Origin: Nannochloropsis salina CCMP1776
Lineage: Eukaryota; Sar; Eustigmatophyceae; Eustigmatales; Monodopsidaceae
Length of the DNA: 64,000 bases
NCBI GenBank assembly: GCA_004565275.1
Contig: SDOX01000011.1
Coordinates: 209,881 to 273,880, forward strand
Direction of reading: 5' to 3'
A program made the position numbers and the translations under genes. This document shows positions 28,698 to 38,716 of this stretch, piece by piece; the stretch's first letter is position 1; each line of letters starts with the position of its first letter. The notes below the pieces were generated by a model. It was not told the origin of the DNA and did no database searches. It saw only the letters and a list, made by a program, of their open reading frames with translations.

Positions 28698-30389
28698 ATG
28701 GTGCAGTCCCAACTATTATTTGTTTGGCTAGCCTTATCCTGTGGAGCAGGGGAGCACCAACCTAGGCCACCATCGACTACAACTGACAACACTGTGCTAT
28801 CATCCATGCTGGGACCTACCCCTGGCAAAGAATTGTTTTTCCAACAATTCTGGCAAATTAAACCGGCCGTTATTCGGAGGCATAATCCAACATTTTTCCA
28901 ACCAATCATGCGGCAGAATGACTTGGATGCTATACTGGTGCAAAGCTCAACCGCTTCAATGTTGAGAGGTTTGAGTTCTAGCCAACCAAAATGCGATCAG
29001 GCAGAACATGACGCAGAAAGTAAAAGCTGGACACTAGTCAAACGCATAAAGGGCGTCGATGGCGAATGGTGGTCGAGCACTCCTGCTACCGCAGCGCTAC
29101 GGCAGATTTTTGGTCTCGACAATGATTCGACGGATGCAGAGGTCGCGCATACCGCCTTTTCACAAGGTTATTCTCTGGTCATAAACAATATTGAGGATAA
29201 GTTGTATGGCACATCCCGCTTGGCTCTTGCTTTTGAAGGGGAACTGGGCTACCGCACGTCCATCAACTGCTACTTTACCCCTCCTGGCAGCCAGGCTTTT
29301 GAGGCACATTTTGATTGGATGGATGCATTCATCCTTCAAGTAGAGGGCTCCAAGCGATGGCGTCTATACGATGCACTGGTGGAGCAACCGCGTCCGGACA
29401 TGCAATTCAAGCCGAGCCTACACGACATCGGAGAGCCATACATTGACTTTGTCCTCGAGCCTGGGGATTTGCTCTACCTGCCCTCTGGAACGATCCATGA
29501 GGCGCTCAATGAGAATGACGGGGGCCTGGAAAAGTCGTCGCTTCATTTGACAGTGGGGATTGAAACTACGGTGTTGGGTTCATGGGAATCTTTGCTCTTG
29601 GAAGTGTTGACAGTGTTGAGTGGGAGCAGTGCGGAAGACAGTGACGTTCATTCCGCATGGTCAAATGTGTCGGCTCTGCAGTGTTCCAGGGGACCAGCTG
29701 GCGAAAATGCAGTTGACGATTCTCTAAACCTACCTTTTGAAAGCGTCTCGCAGGTCTTTTCATCTGTTGTCACACCCACAATCGAGGACTGTAACGGAGC
29801 AGCCTTAAGGCAAGGAGATTTAATAGCCCTTGTTTTGATGCAAGTTGCTATGCAAGAAAGAGCTTTACGCCGGCCCGTCCCGCTGAAACACTTGATGAAA
29901 AGAAATGGTAAGTATAAACGATTGACGCACCTGACAGATGTCGTTTCTCTTCTTAAAGAGCAAGGAGACGTCCCAGGCGCCTGGGATGCCTTCATTCGCG
30001 AAAGGAAAAGCGTGCCTCGCAATTTAGAGGTCTTTGGGAAGAGCGATTCTAACGATAGACCAGCGCTTGGGGAAGAAATGAAGAACCGTCTTTTGGGGGC
30101 AGCTGCAGCATGGTCTGATATTGAAATACCAGACGAAATCCAGGATGGTTTCCTTAAAGCGCTAGATTGTCTGCAGGGAGCACTTTCAGACTCGGTGCAA
30201 ACAAAGGCGATCTTTTCTCATTTCGAACACGTGTGTCAGCGGGATCTGGCTCAGCGCCAGGAACAACGAGAACTTTTGTTAGAAGCAGGAGTTTGGCAGG
30301 CCGAAATAAACGCTGTAGATGGAAAATTGCAAGCTTCTCAAATCTATGGAGTAGGATCACAAACTCCCACAGACTTTTCAAGACAATAG
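28698..30389 (+). CDS. JmjC/cupin oxygenase of the ROX (NO66/MINA53) type with a signal peptide
   Basis: Fe(II)/2-oxoglutarate oxygenase, 563 residues. ROX enzymes hydroxylate histidines in ribosomal proteins in bacteria and animals. Core residues: FEAHFDWMDAFILQVEGSKR with iron ligands H204 and D206; PGDLLYLPSGTIHEA with the distal ligand H267; then SLHLTVGIE. All three iron ligands are present. A helical and winged-helix-like region follows (about 370-560), as in ROX dimers. Oddly, the protein starts with MVQSQLLFVWLALSCGAG, a good signal peptide, so it may enter the ER or secretory route rather than the nucleolus. The Phe needed for a plastid address is not seen at the likely cleavage site. 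A cytosolic start at M37 (MLGPTPGKELFF) would remove the signal and is possible. Single exon. Confidence 0.85.
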   Translation: MVQSQLLFVWLALSCGAGEHQPRPPSTTTDNTVLSSMLGPTPGKELFFQQFWQIKPAVIRRHNPTFFQPIMRQNDLDAILVQSSTASMLRGLSSSQPKCDQAEHDAESKSWTLVKRIKGVDGEWWSSTPATAALRQIFGLDNDSTDAEVAHTAFSQGYSLVINNIEDKLYGTSRLALAFEGELGYRTSINCYFTPPGSQAFEAHFDWMDAFILQVEGSKRWRLYDALVEQPRPDMQFKPSLHDIGEPYIDFVLEPGDLLYLPSGTIHEALNENDGGLEKSSLHLTVGIETTVLGSWESLLLEVLTVLSGSSAEDSDVHSAWSNVSALQCSRGPAGENAVDDSLNLPFESVSQVFSSVVTPTIEDCNGAALRQGDLIALVLMQVAMQERALRRPVPLKHLMKRNGKYKRLTHLTDVVSLLKEQGDVPGAWDAFIRERKSVPRNLEVFGKSDSNDRPALGEEMKNRLLGAAAAWSDIEIPDEIQDGFLKALDCLQGALSDSVQTKAIFSHFEHVCQRDLAQRQEQRELLLEAGVWQAEINAVDGKLQASQIYGVGSQTPTDFSRQ

Positions 30390-30587
30390 CAAGTTACGAA
30401 CAAATTCAAAAATCATGAACTGTGATATTCTATGTAGACGCATGAGATAATCAACTGCAATTGCGTCTCTACTGGATTTATATTAGATTAAAGTAAATAT
30501 TTGCACACAGCTCCATGTATGTATGCATGTATAGCGATATACTTTGCGTTAAAATGATTTTCGACCCCAAATTGCCTTTGGTCTTCG

Positions 30588-32693
30588 TCACAACTGTTCT
30601 TTCCTGGCAGAGTCCATTTTCATCGCGGCCGCGAAAGCTTTTTCGAGCGCAAGGTAATACAATGGTTCCATGTGATGGGCGAGTGCCTCACCGTATACTA
30701 GCCCTTTAATCAAATTCAGCTCACTGTCTATAAACGTTTCATTAAGTCCTAGACTCTTGCCAATGAATGCGGTTGAATTTAAAGCTGTCCCGAAGACGGC
30801 GTTGGCGACTTGAAATAGGTCCGTTTGAAGACTCAAGTGACCGAAAGGTCCCGAGGGAGGCCAGGATGAAGGAGATCCAGAGAAGGAGGCCAAAATATCC
30901 GGAGATGGCTTAAAGGAAAGCATCGCCTCAAGATTAGTGAGATTACTAGCTGCCCGCAGCATCTCCTGGACCGAGGCTGTCGTGCCATTCGAAAACGTGG
31001 CCTTGCTTATAGGCAATTGAAATTCGAGCTCCTTGTCTCCTTTCCCCTTCATGGCTATTGCCCTCAAATCAGAGACAGACTTGTCCGTGGTCGACGCAAA
31101 TGCGTCACCCTCTTTAAGTGGACACACTCCTTCGGACTCTCCCTCCACCCAGACACGAAATTGCCCTTGTTCTGTCTCAGTAAGCAACACCGTGCGTCCG
31201 CAATGATTGTATTCCATTAAAACCGCAGACCGTCCCGTTCCTCGCGGCATACGTGCGACAATGTCTAAACCATTCACAATTCGGAACGTCACTTGTTTCA
31301 GGCGAGCATCGTACTCGTCGCAGAAGGCAGTGTTGCCTACGCGCGGGGCCCCGAAGGAATAGACATGCAGACGACCTCCCTCTGATAGAGCAGGCATTCG
31401 TCGATCCAGCTCATAGGCCATCAAGCAGGCTAATGCGCCTCCCAAAGAGTGACCGCATACGTCCACAGTCCACCCGTCAACGATTAAATCAGGAGCAATG
31501 AATTGTAAGGCTTGTACCACCCCCCCCCGGATGGAACGAAATGCACGCCGAAAGCCAGCATGCACTAGACGGCGATCATCTGGTCCGTCCAAGCCTTCTT
31601 GATAAATCGCCATGTCTGTCAAAAGATCTTTCCACTCCATCTGAGTCCCACGAAAGGATATAATGATCTCCTTGGCCTTCCAGTCGTACCATATCCCCCC
31701 CTGAGTGTCTGTCTCCTCATTCGTCAAAAAGCACGCAAATTGGTAGCGGCCCAACCCTGTTGCTACTCCTCCAACACGTGACCCCAACTCATTCCAATCG
31801 ATGCCTTCCAGAACACTTTTGGGTCCTGTAGGGATTAAAGTGATTGATTCCATGTTTTCTATATCCGGATCGTCTAGATTTCTATCGTCTTTGTCTACGG
31901 CATTGCCATCCAAAGGTACCAGCTGAAGCTCGATTTCAATGGTCCCCGCACTTTTTATATTTGGCACAGCACTCTCAATATCCAGGATTCCTGACCATTC
32001 CAAAATGCCCTGTGCAGGGGGTGCGTCGTCGCCTATCTTCTCTTCCAGAAGCCTCAACGGCACTTGACAAGAGCCGATAACATCATCACCCTTCAGTAGA
32101 TTTCGATCTTTGACTGTAAGCTTAAGTGATGCCGTTGTCGGATCTTCCACGTACAAAAAGAAGCGTTGAAAAAAGTCGGGATTTGAATTTGCAGTTTTGG
32201 CACTTGTAATCGCCAGGTCAGCACCCCAAGAATTATTTACTGCTGAGACAACGTAAGGGTCACAGCCAGACCCAGACAAGGCTTTTTCCAGCAATCCACC
32301 TTGTTCTTCCGGCAAGTTACGGGCTTGGAGAATATGAACCAGTAATAGACTTTTAAAGTTGTTTCGCACGAGGTCGTCGGACTGAAAACCCAAATCTGTG
32401 CCATCAGACAGGCGCAGCCAGCGGGACCCGGAAGGCTTACCGTAAGCTGCAAACGAAAAAGCTGCCAACCGGACAGCTTTAGGGGCATCAAACAAATAAG
32501 ACTTGGGGGAGATTTTGTCGGATGGATGTTCTGAAGCTTTCAAACCGTCGTCAATGAAGGCGCTAAACGATAGGAATGGTTCTCGCCGATGCAGATCTCG
32601 ATGGGGCGGATAATGTTGCCTGGCTGCAGGAAAAAAGGAGCAGGCGAACGGCAGCAATAGCAACACTGCACATGAGACGAGTGTCTTCATCAT
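30588..32693 (-). CDS. Plastid-type C2-domain class-3 lipase
   Basis: 701 residues. The N-terminus MMKTLVSCAVLLLLPFACS is followed by Phe-Phe at 20-21, a signal peptide plus the Phe of the heterokont plastid address, so a plastid acyl-lipid hydrolase is likely (galactolipid or phosphatidylglycerol as substrate, by analogy with plant plastid lipases). A C2-like domain (about 113-258, FKSLLLVHILQARNLPEE; SLKLTVKDRNLLKGDDVIGS) should bind membranes. The lipase_3 core (about 315-500) has EIIISFRGTQMEWKDLLTD, CGHSLGGALA with nucleophile S416, YSFGAPRVGN, NGLDIVARMP with Asp477, and YNHCG with His498, a complete triad. A C-terminal extension of 200 residues has no known fold and several N-glycosylation-like NxT/S sites. 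Single exon. Differs from the lipase at 17980-19770 in domain make-up and address. Confidence 0.87.
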   Translation of the reverse strand: MMKTLVSCAVLLLLPFACSFFPAARQHYPPHRDLHRREPFLSFSAFIDDGLKASEHPSDKISPKSYLFDAPKAVRLAAFSFAAYGKPSGSRWLRLSDGTDLGFQSDDLVRNNFKSLLLVHILQARNLPEEQGGLLEKALSGSGCDPYVVSAVNNSWGADLAITSAKTANSNPDFFQRFFLYVEDPTTASLKLTVKDRNLLKGDDVIGSCQVPLRLLEEKIGDDAPPAQGILEWSGILDIESAVPNIKSAGTIEIELQLVPLDGNAVDKDDRNLDDPDIENMESITLIPTGPKSVLEGIDWNELGSRVGGVATGLGRYQFACFLTNEETDTQGGIWYDWKAKEIIISFRGTQMEWKDLLTDMAIYQEGLDGPDDRRLVHAGFRRAFRSIRGGVVQALQFIAPDLIVDGWTVDVCGHSLGGALACLMAYELDRRMPALSEGGRLHVYSFGAPRVGNTAFCDEYDARLKQVTFRIVNGLDIVARMPRGTGRSAVLMEYNHCGRTVLLTETEQGQFRVWVEGESEGVCPLKEGDAFASTTDKSVSDLRAIAMKGKGDKELEFQLPISKATFSNGTTASVQEMLRAASNLTNLEAMLSFKPSPDILASFSGSPSSWPPSGPFGHLSLQTDLFQVANAVFGTALNSTAFIGKSLGLNETFIDSELNLIKGLVYGEALAHHMEPLYYLALEKAFAAAMKMDSARKEQL

Positions 32694-33286
32694 TCATGTG
32701 TTACCTGGTGTTTGGCGTCATGTGCGTGTGTGTTTTGCAGTATTAGATTGCGGTCGAATCCCGAGTACGTTGCTGCCCGGCAGACCGTTGGTCGGCATGC
32801 CGTTAACAGTACTGAGGGTTGCAACCGTGAACAAGGAGACTTGTTTACAACTGAAAGAGGGAAAGTCGTTATTCATGATTATTCAGGGCCTTAACGAACC
32901 CTTTTTCCCGTAAGAAGGCAGCGCCGAAGAAATATTATTTCTACGTTCGCATAAACATGAATTATGCATCTCAGCACTTTTGACTCGCTCGCTATCTGGA
33001 AAAAGCAACACAGGCTTCTCGATGTAGCTGTTATCTTGACCATTTTGTCTTTATAGAACTTTTGTGACATCCACAGGCTTTATGTTTCATATGTATTCTT
33101 TCTCCGGTGGTCTCAATTGTATTTGAAAGAGTCGATCTCAGCTTGCTTTTTTTCAAAGGAGTCATTTCTTCTAAAGTGCATTGTATGATCCCTAATTTTT
33201 ACATTTACGCTCTGCCCTGTTGCAGTTCACAGGTTTTTTAGTCTCTTTTGGTTGGAAAAAAAGTCGCATGCTAGTGCTTTCCTACA
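32694..33286. other. Intergenic upstream of the C2-lipase
   Basis: About 590 bp of AT-rich DNA between the lipase start and the stop of the next minus-strand gene; promoter plus 3' UTR. Nothing recognised. Confidence 0.35.
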
Positions 33287-35608
33287 TCAAGTCCCTCGGT
33301 TCTTGTATTTTTGTCGACACTGCAACGAGGAAGCACTCCACAACCGCTGATCTGCCGACAAGGTTTCAAAATAATTCGAAACAGAGACCGCCGGTACAAG
33401 ATGATGACAAGAATTTTTCAACTCCGCAAAGCACCAACCCCGGTTGCTTTTGCTACTCCGTACGTCCTCCGTCAGGCAATTGAAGACAGTATCCCAATTT
33501 TTCATGATTTGGCTCGATGCCTCAACCCGAGCGTACAAAAAATTTGCCCGCTTGTCAGCCTTTTCCTTGGGTGACGATTCTTTCGTATATGTATGCTTGC
33601 TCAGCGTGTCTGTATGCCCTGGAGCGCTCGTATGTGTTTCCTCCCACAGTATCACGTCACACGCTGCATCGTCGGAGGCCTGCATCACGCTTTGAATGAC
33701 TTCCTGTGATGTCCTAGCCGTTCCCTCGTCGCCTTTCATTTTTGCATTTGCATTCTTTCCCCAAAAAGATGGAAGATGCGGATGCGGCGACGTGGACGAA
33801 GCCGACCATGAAGGTGGAGGGAACGGGGTCAGTGTGGGCACCAATACCACAGAAAGTCCCAACCGTAACAGGCGCTGCATCAATGCCCCAGTCCCATAGT
33901 CCAGGACGGCTCTCGAAGCGATCCCTGATTTTTTTTGATTGAAATAGGGCTTGCTCCCGCCCCAACCAGCAATGGTCAACTGACTAGGGTCCATGTGCAA
34001 GACTTCACCGCCCTTTCGACCTCTTTTCATGACTGCGAGCGCAGCCCCGATGGCGCACGAGTCATTCCTGCTGGCAGCCACGAAGAGGTAGTTTGCCAGG
34101 CCCATGTCTCCAGCCCAACACGCCCACTCCATAGCCGAGGCCACCTCCCCGGCCGGTACGGGCAACAGGAAAATTGTCTTCCCTGTATTTTCATCCGCCT
34201 GCACGAGTGCGTTTCGCTCCTCATGGCTTGCATTGGGAAAAGCGAAGCCTCTCTCAGCCACTCGTAAGCCAGCCAGCTGACCGTGGATCAAGGGATGAGA
34301 CCTGCGTTCCAGCCGCAACGCCAGATGATGCGGTGCAACCTCGTCTTCCTCTTCCGGCATGCCCCCGTCCTTGAGGACATAAGTCGTGAAGTCAGACCGG
34401 CCCAATTTATGAGCCGACCCCGCGGTGCTGGCGGCGAGCTCGTCGTTGTAGTGGGCGCCCGCGCGGGTCGCATGCTCGGCCGAGTCGAAAGGCGCCATTC
34501 CTATGTGCAAAGCGTGGACGACTTCTGTGGCGTCGATACTCGCCCCTTTTGAAAGCAGGAAGTGGAGGAGAAGGGTGTTGTCCCACCGCCATCGCCCGAT
34601 CAAGAAGGGAGGGAAGGAACGTGGCAAGAGGTTGGCGGTGAAGGCGAAGTAGTCGATGCCGGTGGGGGGATGAAGGCGGACGTTCACGTCTTTTGCCAGG
34701 AGATTTTCTGCGGTCAATGGGGGATCGTCGGGACCCTTGGGTATGCTCACGTTCATGTCCAACCGCCGCCCAACAAGCACAAATCCTTCGTGCTGTGAGG
34801 CCTCCGCGCAAGAGGGAGGGAAACCACTCGCGCCTGATGCTGACGCCGGAGACTGGAGATTAAGGCGTGGCGATGGTGCGACGCCCTCTTCGCCCTCTCG
34901 TACGGGTGATCCGTCTCCAAAGGTGTTCAAGGCAAAGGCGATCGCCTCTGTGAAAGTGGGTGTGAACACGACATCACCATTGGCAAGGATGTAAACGTTT
35001 GCTCCATAGGCGTCTCCCACTCTCGTGGCCACATCAAAGATGCAATCCAATGTCGGAGCGCTTTTTTGCCCGGATTGATTACAAGAGGGACCGAGCGTCA
35101 GGCAGGAGACAGCGCTGGACGCGAGGGAGGCTGAAGGACCGAAGAGGCGAGGGTCACAGTAGGAAGCGTCCTCTACCATCCCCACAACCCGCAGTTCTAC
35201 ACTCTCATTCATGAGTCTCACATGATTCGCCAAGACATTCCAGGCCTCCAGCACTAAGCGCTCTGATTCTCGACTTCCCCAATCGTCATTTTTAAGGCCT
35301 AGCAAGGGAATGAAAGCCAAAAACCTTCGCACTTGACTCGTTTTCTCCGTCTTGGCAGGTTGTCTTTTCCGTGCACTTCCGGGTCCGACCTTTTTGTCGA
35401 TTGCGTACCGTCCACGTAATGAGGAAAGTCGAGAGAGGGTCGAGTATGACGGTGATACTTCACTAGCTTTCGAGTCAAATATCTCCGGAATACCCTGCTC
35501 ATGGCGGGCGATGTAATTGTAGAAGGTGCCGCCTGTGACGAAAGCGCTTAACACAAGAATGACCGACACAGCACCCAAAGTGGTCACTAAAATGGAATTC
35601 AATGCCAT
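33287..35608 (-). CDS. Type II membrane protein, glycosyltransferase-like (two alpha/beta domains)
   Basis: The frame is open further upstream but has no ATG. The ATG at 35608 starts MALNSILVTTLGAVSVILVL, an immediate membrane anchor, giving 773 residues with a lumenal body. The first domain (about 95-420) contains YGANVYILANGDVVFTPTFT and IDYFAFTANLLPRSFPPFLI plus GRWRWDNTLL, wording typical of nucleotide-diphospho-sugar transferase-like proteins of algae. The second (about 500-770) has SGIASRAVLDYGTGALMQRL, VVLVPTLTPF and SSQIMKNWDTVFNCL, resembling GT77-like transferases. In neither half can I point with confidence to a DxD metal motif, so activity is inferred. Downstream of the plastid lipase on the same strand, no operon link. 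Candidate Golgi enzyme for cell wall or glycoprotein sugars. Confidence 0.68.
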   Translation of the reverse strand: MALNSILVTTLGAVSVILVLSAFVTGGTFYNYIARHEQGIPEIFDSKASEVSPSYSTLSRLSSLRGRYAIDKKVGPGSARKRQPAKTEKTSQVRRFLAFIPLLGLKNDDWGSRESERLVLEAWNVLANHVRLMNESVELRVVGMVEDASYCDPRLFGPSASLASSAVSCLTLGPSCNQSGQKSAPTLDCIFDVATRVGDAYGANVYILANGDVVFTPTFTEAIAFALNTFGDGSPVREGEEGVAPSPRLNLQSPASASGASGFPPSCAEASQHEGFVLVGRRLDMNVSIPKGPDDPPLTAENLLAKDVNVRLHPPTGIDYFAFTANLLPRSFPPFLIGRWRWDNTLLLHFLLSKGASIDATEVVHALHIGMAPFDSAEHATRAGAHYNDELAASTAGSAHKLGRSDFTTYVLKDGGMPEEEDEVAPHHLALRLERRSHPLIHGQLAGLRVAERGFAFPNASHEERNALVQADENTGKTIFLLPVPAGEVASAMEWACWAGDMGLANYLFVAASRNDSCAIGAALAVMKRGRKGGEVLHMDPSQLTIAGWGGSKPYFNQKKSGIASRAVLDYGTGALMQRLLRLGLSVVLVPTLTPFPPPSWSASSTSPHPHLPSFWGKNANAKMKGDEGTARTSQEVIQSVMQASDDAACDVILWEETHTSAPGHTDTLSKHTYTKESSPKEKADKRANFLYARVEASSQIMKNWDTVFNCLTEDVRSSKSNRGWCFAELKNSCHHLVPAVSVSNYFETLSADQRLWSASSLQCRQKYKNRGT

Positions 35609-36148
35609 GGCTTGACGACGAGATGCCGTAAATGAGGCAATGGCCAGGCCCACACTAGACGACCCAGGAATGCGCGCCGAGCCTGCCGAAGGAGACACCG
35701 GCGGGCGCCTGCGCGGGCGCGACCTCAGATGCAGGCTGCTCTGAACAGGATCGGAAAAAATGTCCCTTGCCGATGTGAGATGAGATTGCGGTGTTCAATG
35801 CGTTCTTATACCATCTACTTCACATTTGGGCGTCTTCAGGCGAAAATCCCATGGTTTGCCCTCCACCGAAGAACACACGATTCAAATTTGAAAGCCGTTT
35901 TCGGATCATCGCTAGCGAATCCGAGCCGTTACCCCCCACGGAGTACCTTGCCCTTGCCTAAAGAGAAAGGTAAAGCACGTCTTGGTGTAAGCGCTTGGTC
36001 AAGGACTCTGAAAATTATGAATTAAGTTCCAATTGGTGAGAGGCGATTGGGCTGTTCCGTCTGGTCGTGATCACAGAAAGCATAATTGTGTTATTTACTC
36101 ACATCCACTTCCTCAGGAAAAGTGTGTCATTAAGTACTAATACCAAGC
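35609..36148. promoter_or_regulatory. Divergent intergenic region GT-like / GH3 genes
   Basis: About 540 bp; holds both promoters. The minus-strand frame stays open for about 150 bp upstream of 35608 until a stop, with Arg-rich coding potential but no ATG, so it is likely 5' UTR. Confidence 0.35.
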
Positions 36149-38360
36149 ATGGCGGAGACAAATGAAGCCCAGGAAGATGTACACGAAGAATATATCCTAC
36201 AACTCCTACACAAGATGACCCGACAAGAGAAATGCATGCAAATTGGACAAATCGTAAGTACCGGACTGGGAGGGGGGAATCTCTCTCACACGTGTATTTA
36301 TTTGCTAAGCATATCTGTATATATTTTTTCGCCTGCTCTAACGACAAATTAATTGTATCGCAGTGCATTCCCGACTTTCATACGATTATCATGCACCTGT
36401 GAGGACCATGGCTCGTATTGAGCTGGATGGCTGAAGCCACTTCAACAATCAAACCCTTTTACTTTATTTTTATTGTTATATCACCCTCAAATATCGCACA
36501 CTTTCTAGCCATATCTCCACTTAATGCTCGAATGCAGACATTTTGATACCAAAGATGAATAATGCTGCGCTGGTACATGAATTTGTAAGCACCCTCCTTT
36601 CCTCTTATTTTGTTCAGGACAAGGCGTATGTCAAAGATAAAAACGACCTCGCCACGCTTGGGATCGGCAGCGTCATTAGTGGTGGATCAGGGCAGCCATT
36701 CGAAAATTCTCCTGCTGGATTTCGCGAAATGATAGGCGATTATCAAGAAGCTGCGCTTCGATCTCGCCTGAAAATTCCATTGCTTTACGGTGGGGACGCG
36801 GTGCACGGCATGTCTCTGTCCAAGGAAACCACCTTTTTCCCTCACAACATCGGTCTCGGGGCAGCCAATGATCCCTCCTTAATAGAAGCCATTGCACGTG
36901 CCACAGCGATCGAAACATCAAGCACAGGAGTTGTGTGGGCTTTCTCACCCTGTGTGGCCGTAGTGCGGGATTGTCGATGGGGTAGGACGTATGAGAGTTT
37001 CGGGGAGGACGCGGATGCAGTGACGGCCAATGGCGTTGCGCATATCAAAGGGCTGCAGGGCACGGCTGTCCAGTCGTGGGGCGTACGCATTCCGGGCACC
37101 GTAGCGGCGTGCGCTAAGCATTACGTGGGTGACGGTGCAGTAACGTTCGGAACGGGGCAAATGGGCGCCAAGATCCTCGACCGAGGCGATGTGCGGTTAG
37201 GCGAGGCGGAATTCGAAGAGCAGTTGCGACCGTACAGGGAAGCAGTCAAAGCCGGGGTGATGAGTATCATGGTCTCTTTCAGCAGTGTACAAGGAAAGCA
37301 AATGCATGCCCACCGAGAATTGATTGAGGGCGTTTTGCGGCAGGAGCTGGGGTTCCAGGGCCTTGTCGTGTCAGATTGGGCGGGCCACGAACAGTTGCGA
37401 GACGGGGAAGGCCCGGTCGAGAAGCTGGCTTTGTGCATTAATGCGGGCGTGGACATGATCATGATCCCCGAGCACTACCATGCCTACCAGGAGCATATGC
37501 AGGAGGCCCTTGTCGGCGGCTTGATCTCTCCAGCTCGCCTTGACGAAGCATGTGCTCGTGTCCTGCGCCTCAAGCACAAGCTTGGTCTCTTTTCTTCTCA
37601 AAATACGCCTATACAGGACCAAAATCAAGCACTCCTCGCAAAAGTCCGCTGTCCCGCGCATCTTGCACTGGCCCGCCGGGCCGTGCAAAAGTCCATCGTC
37701 TTGCTTAAAAACCGCGCTTGTGTACTCCCTTTGAGGAAGCAGATTCTTCGGCACCTCTTCGTCTGCGGGAAGGGCGCCGACGATATGGGTTTGACCTGTG
37801 GAGGCTGGTCAACGTCGTGGCAGGGAGCCTGTGGCCCCATCACAACTGGCACCACCATCCTCTCTGCGTTGCGAGAAGGACTGCCAGATACTCAAGTAAC
37901 ATACGATGCCACTGGCGAAGGATTTAAGCCAGATCAGCACCAGATGGTCATTTTGGTGGTCGCCGAGGACCCACCCTACGCAGAATGGTTCGGTGATAGG
38001 ACAGACTTGTACATAACAGCGCAGGAGCAGTTGATGGTCGAGAGAGTGACGAACCAAGGTGTCCCCGTGATCGTTGTGCAATTGGCTGGTCGCCCCCTAC
38101 TCGACCGCGACAATTGGGCGAAGGTTGATGCGTTGCTTCATGCATGGTTGCCAGGCAGCGAGGGAGGATATGGGATAGTGGACATTCTATGTGGTGATGC
38201 ATGTCCTGACGGCAAAATGCCTTTGGGCCTCCCAGAAGACCTGGATGTGCCAAAGGCCTCTCGGTGTATGTTTGCGAAAGGCCGAGGAATGACATATGAC
38301 GATGATGTCGTGCAAGGAAAAAACGTGCCTCAGCCTAGCTTGCAGCGGGAAGACACATGA
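36149..38360 (+). CDS. GH3-family beta-glucosidase / exo-glucanase (spliced, 5' structure unresolved)
   Basis: Retaining glucosidase of family GH3, about 640 residues. Exon 1 (36149-36253) reads EYILQLLHKMTRQEKCMQIG, the usual GH3 opening, and ends at a GTAAGT donor. The main exon begins at 36538 after AATGCAG (ILIPKMNNAALVHEF). The first domain has IPLLYGGDAVHG, FSPCVAVVRDCRWGRTYESF, AAC-AKHYVGDGA and GLVVSDWAGHEQL with nucleophile Asp. The second has VVAEDPPYAEWFGDR with the likely acid/base Glu, as in barley exo-glucanase I. The direct junction of 36253 to 36538 is out of phase by one base, so a small exon is missing from my model. In addition, 36585-36617 (GTAAGC to TTCAG, 33 nt, in frame) looks like a tiny intron. 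No signal peptide seen, so probably cytosolic or vacuolar. Likely role: turnover of beta-1,3-glucan reserve or wall. Confidence 0.85.
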
Positions 38361-38716
38361 GAAGTGCCGACATGTCAAATAACATGGTGGTGTGACGCCA
38401 GCTGTCTTAGTGCATGCATCCTACCAGGCACAAACCTGAAGTATTGTATTTTTCGCCCGCCCGCATCATTCTCCCCTTCTTTTTCAAAGACAATTTTACA
38501 CTTCGCAAAGTATTGACCAAAATCTGGACATTGATGACACAAAAGTATTCTGAGTCGGACACAGCAAATTTCAAGAAAGAGGCGTGTTTATATTTATACA
38601 TACTACTGGTGGTACGTTACTTTAATGCTTTTCACCCTGTGTCCCTCATTTTCTGTTTCTTATCTTATATACACCAATCGTACACAAAGTGCCATAAATC
38701 TCGTCCCCTTACGCGA
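38361..38716. other. Convergent 3' region, GH3 / Mot1 genes
   Basis: About 355 bp, AT-rich, both 3' UTRs. No gene seen. Confidence 0.4.
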
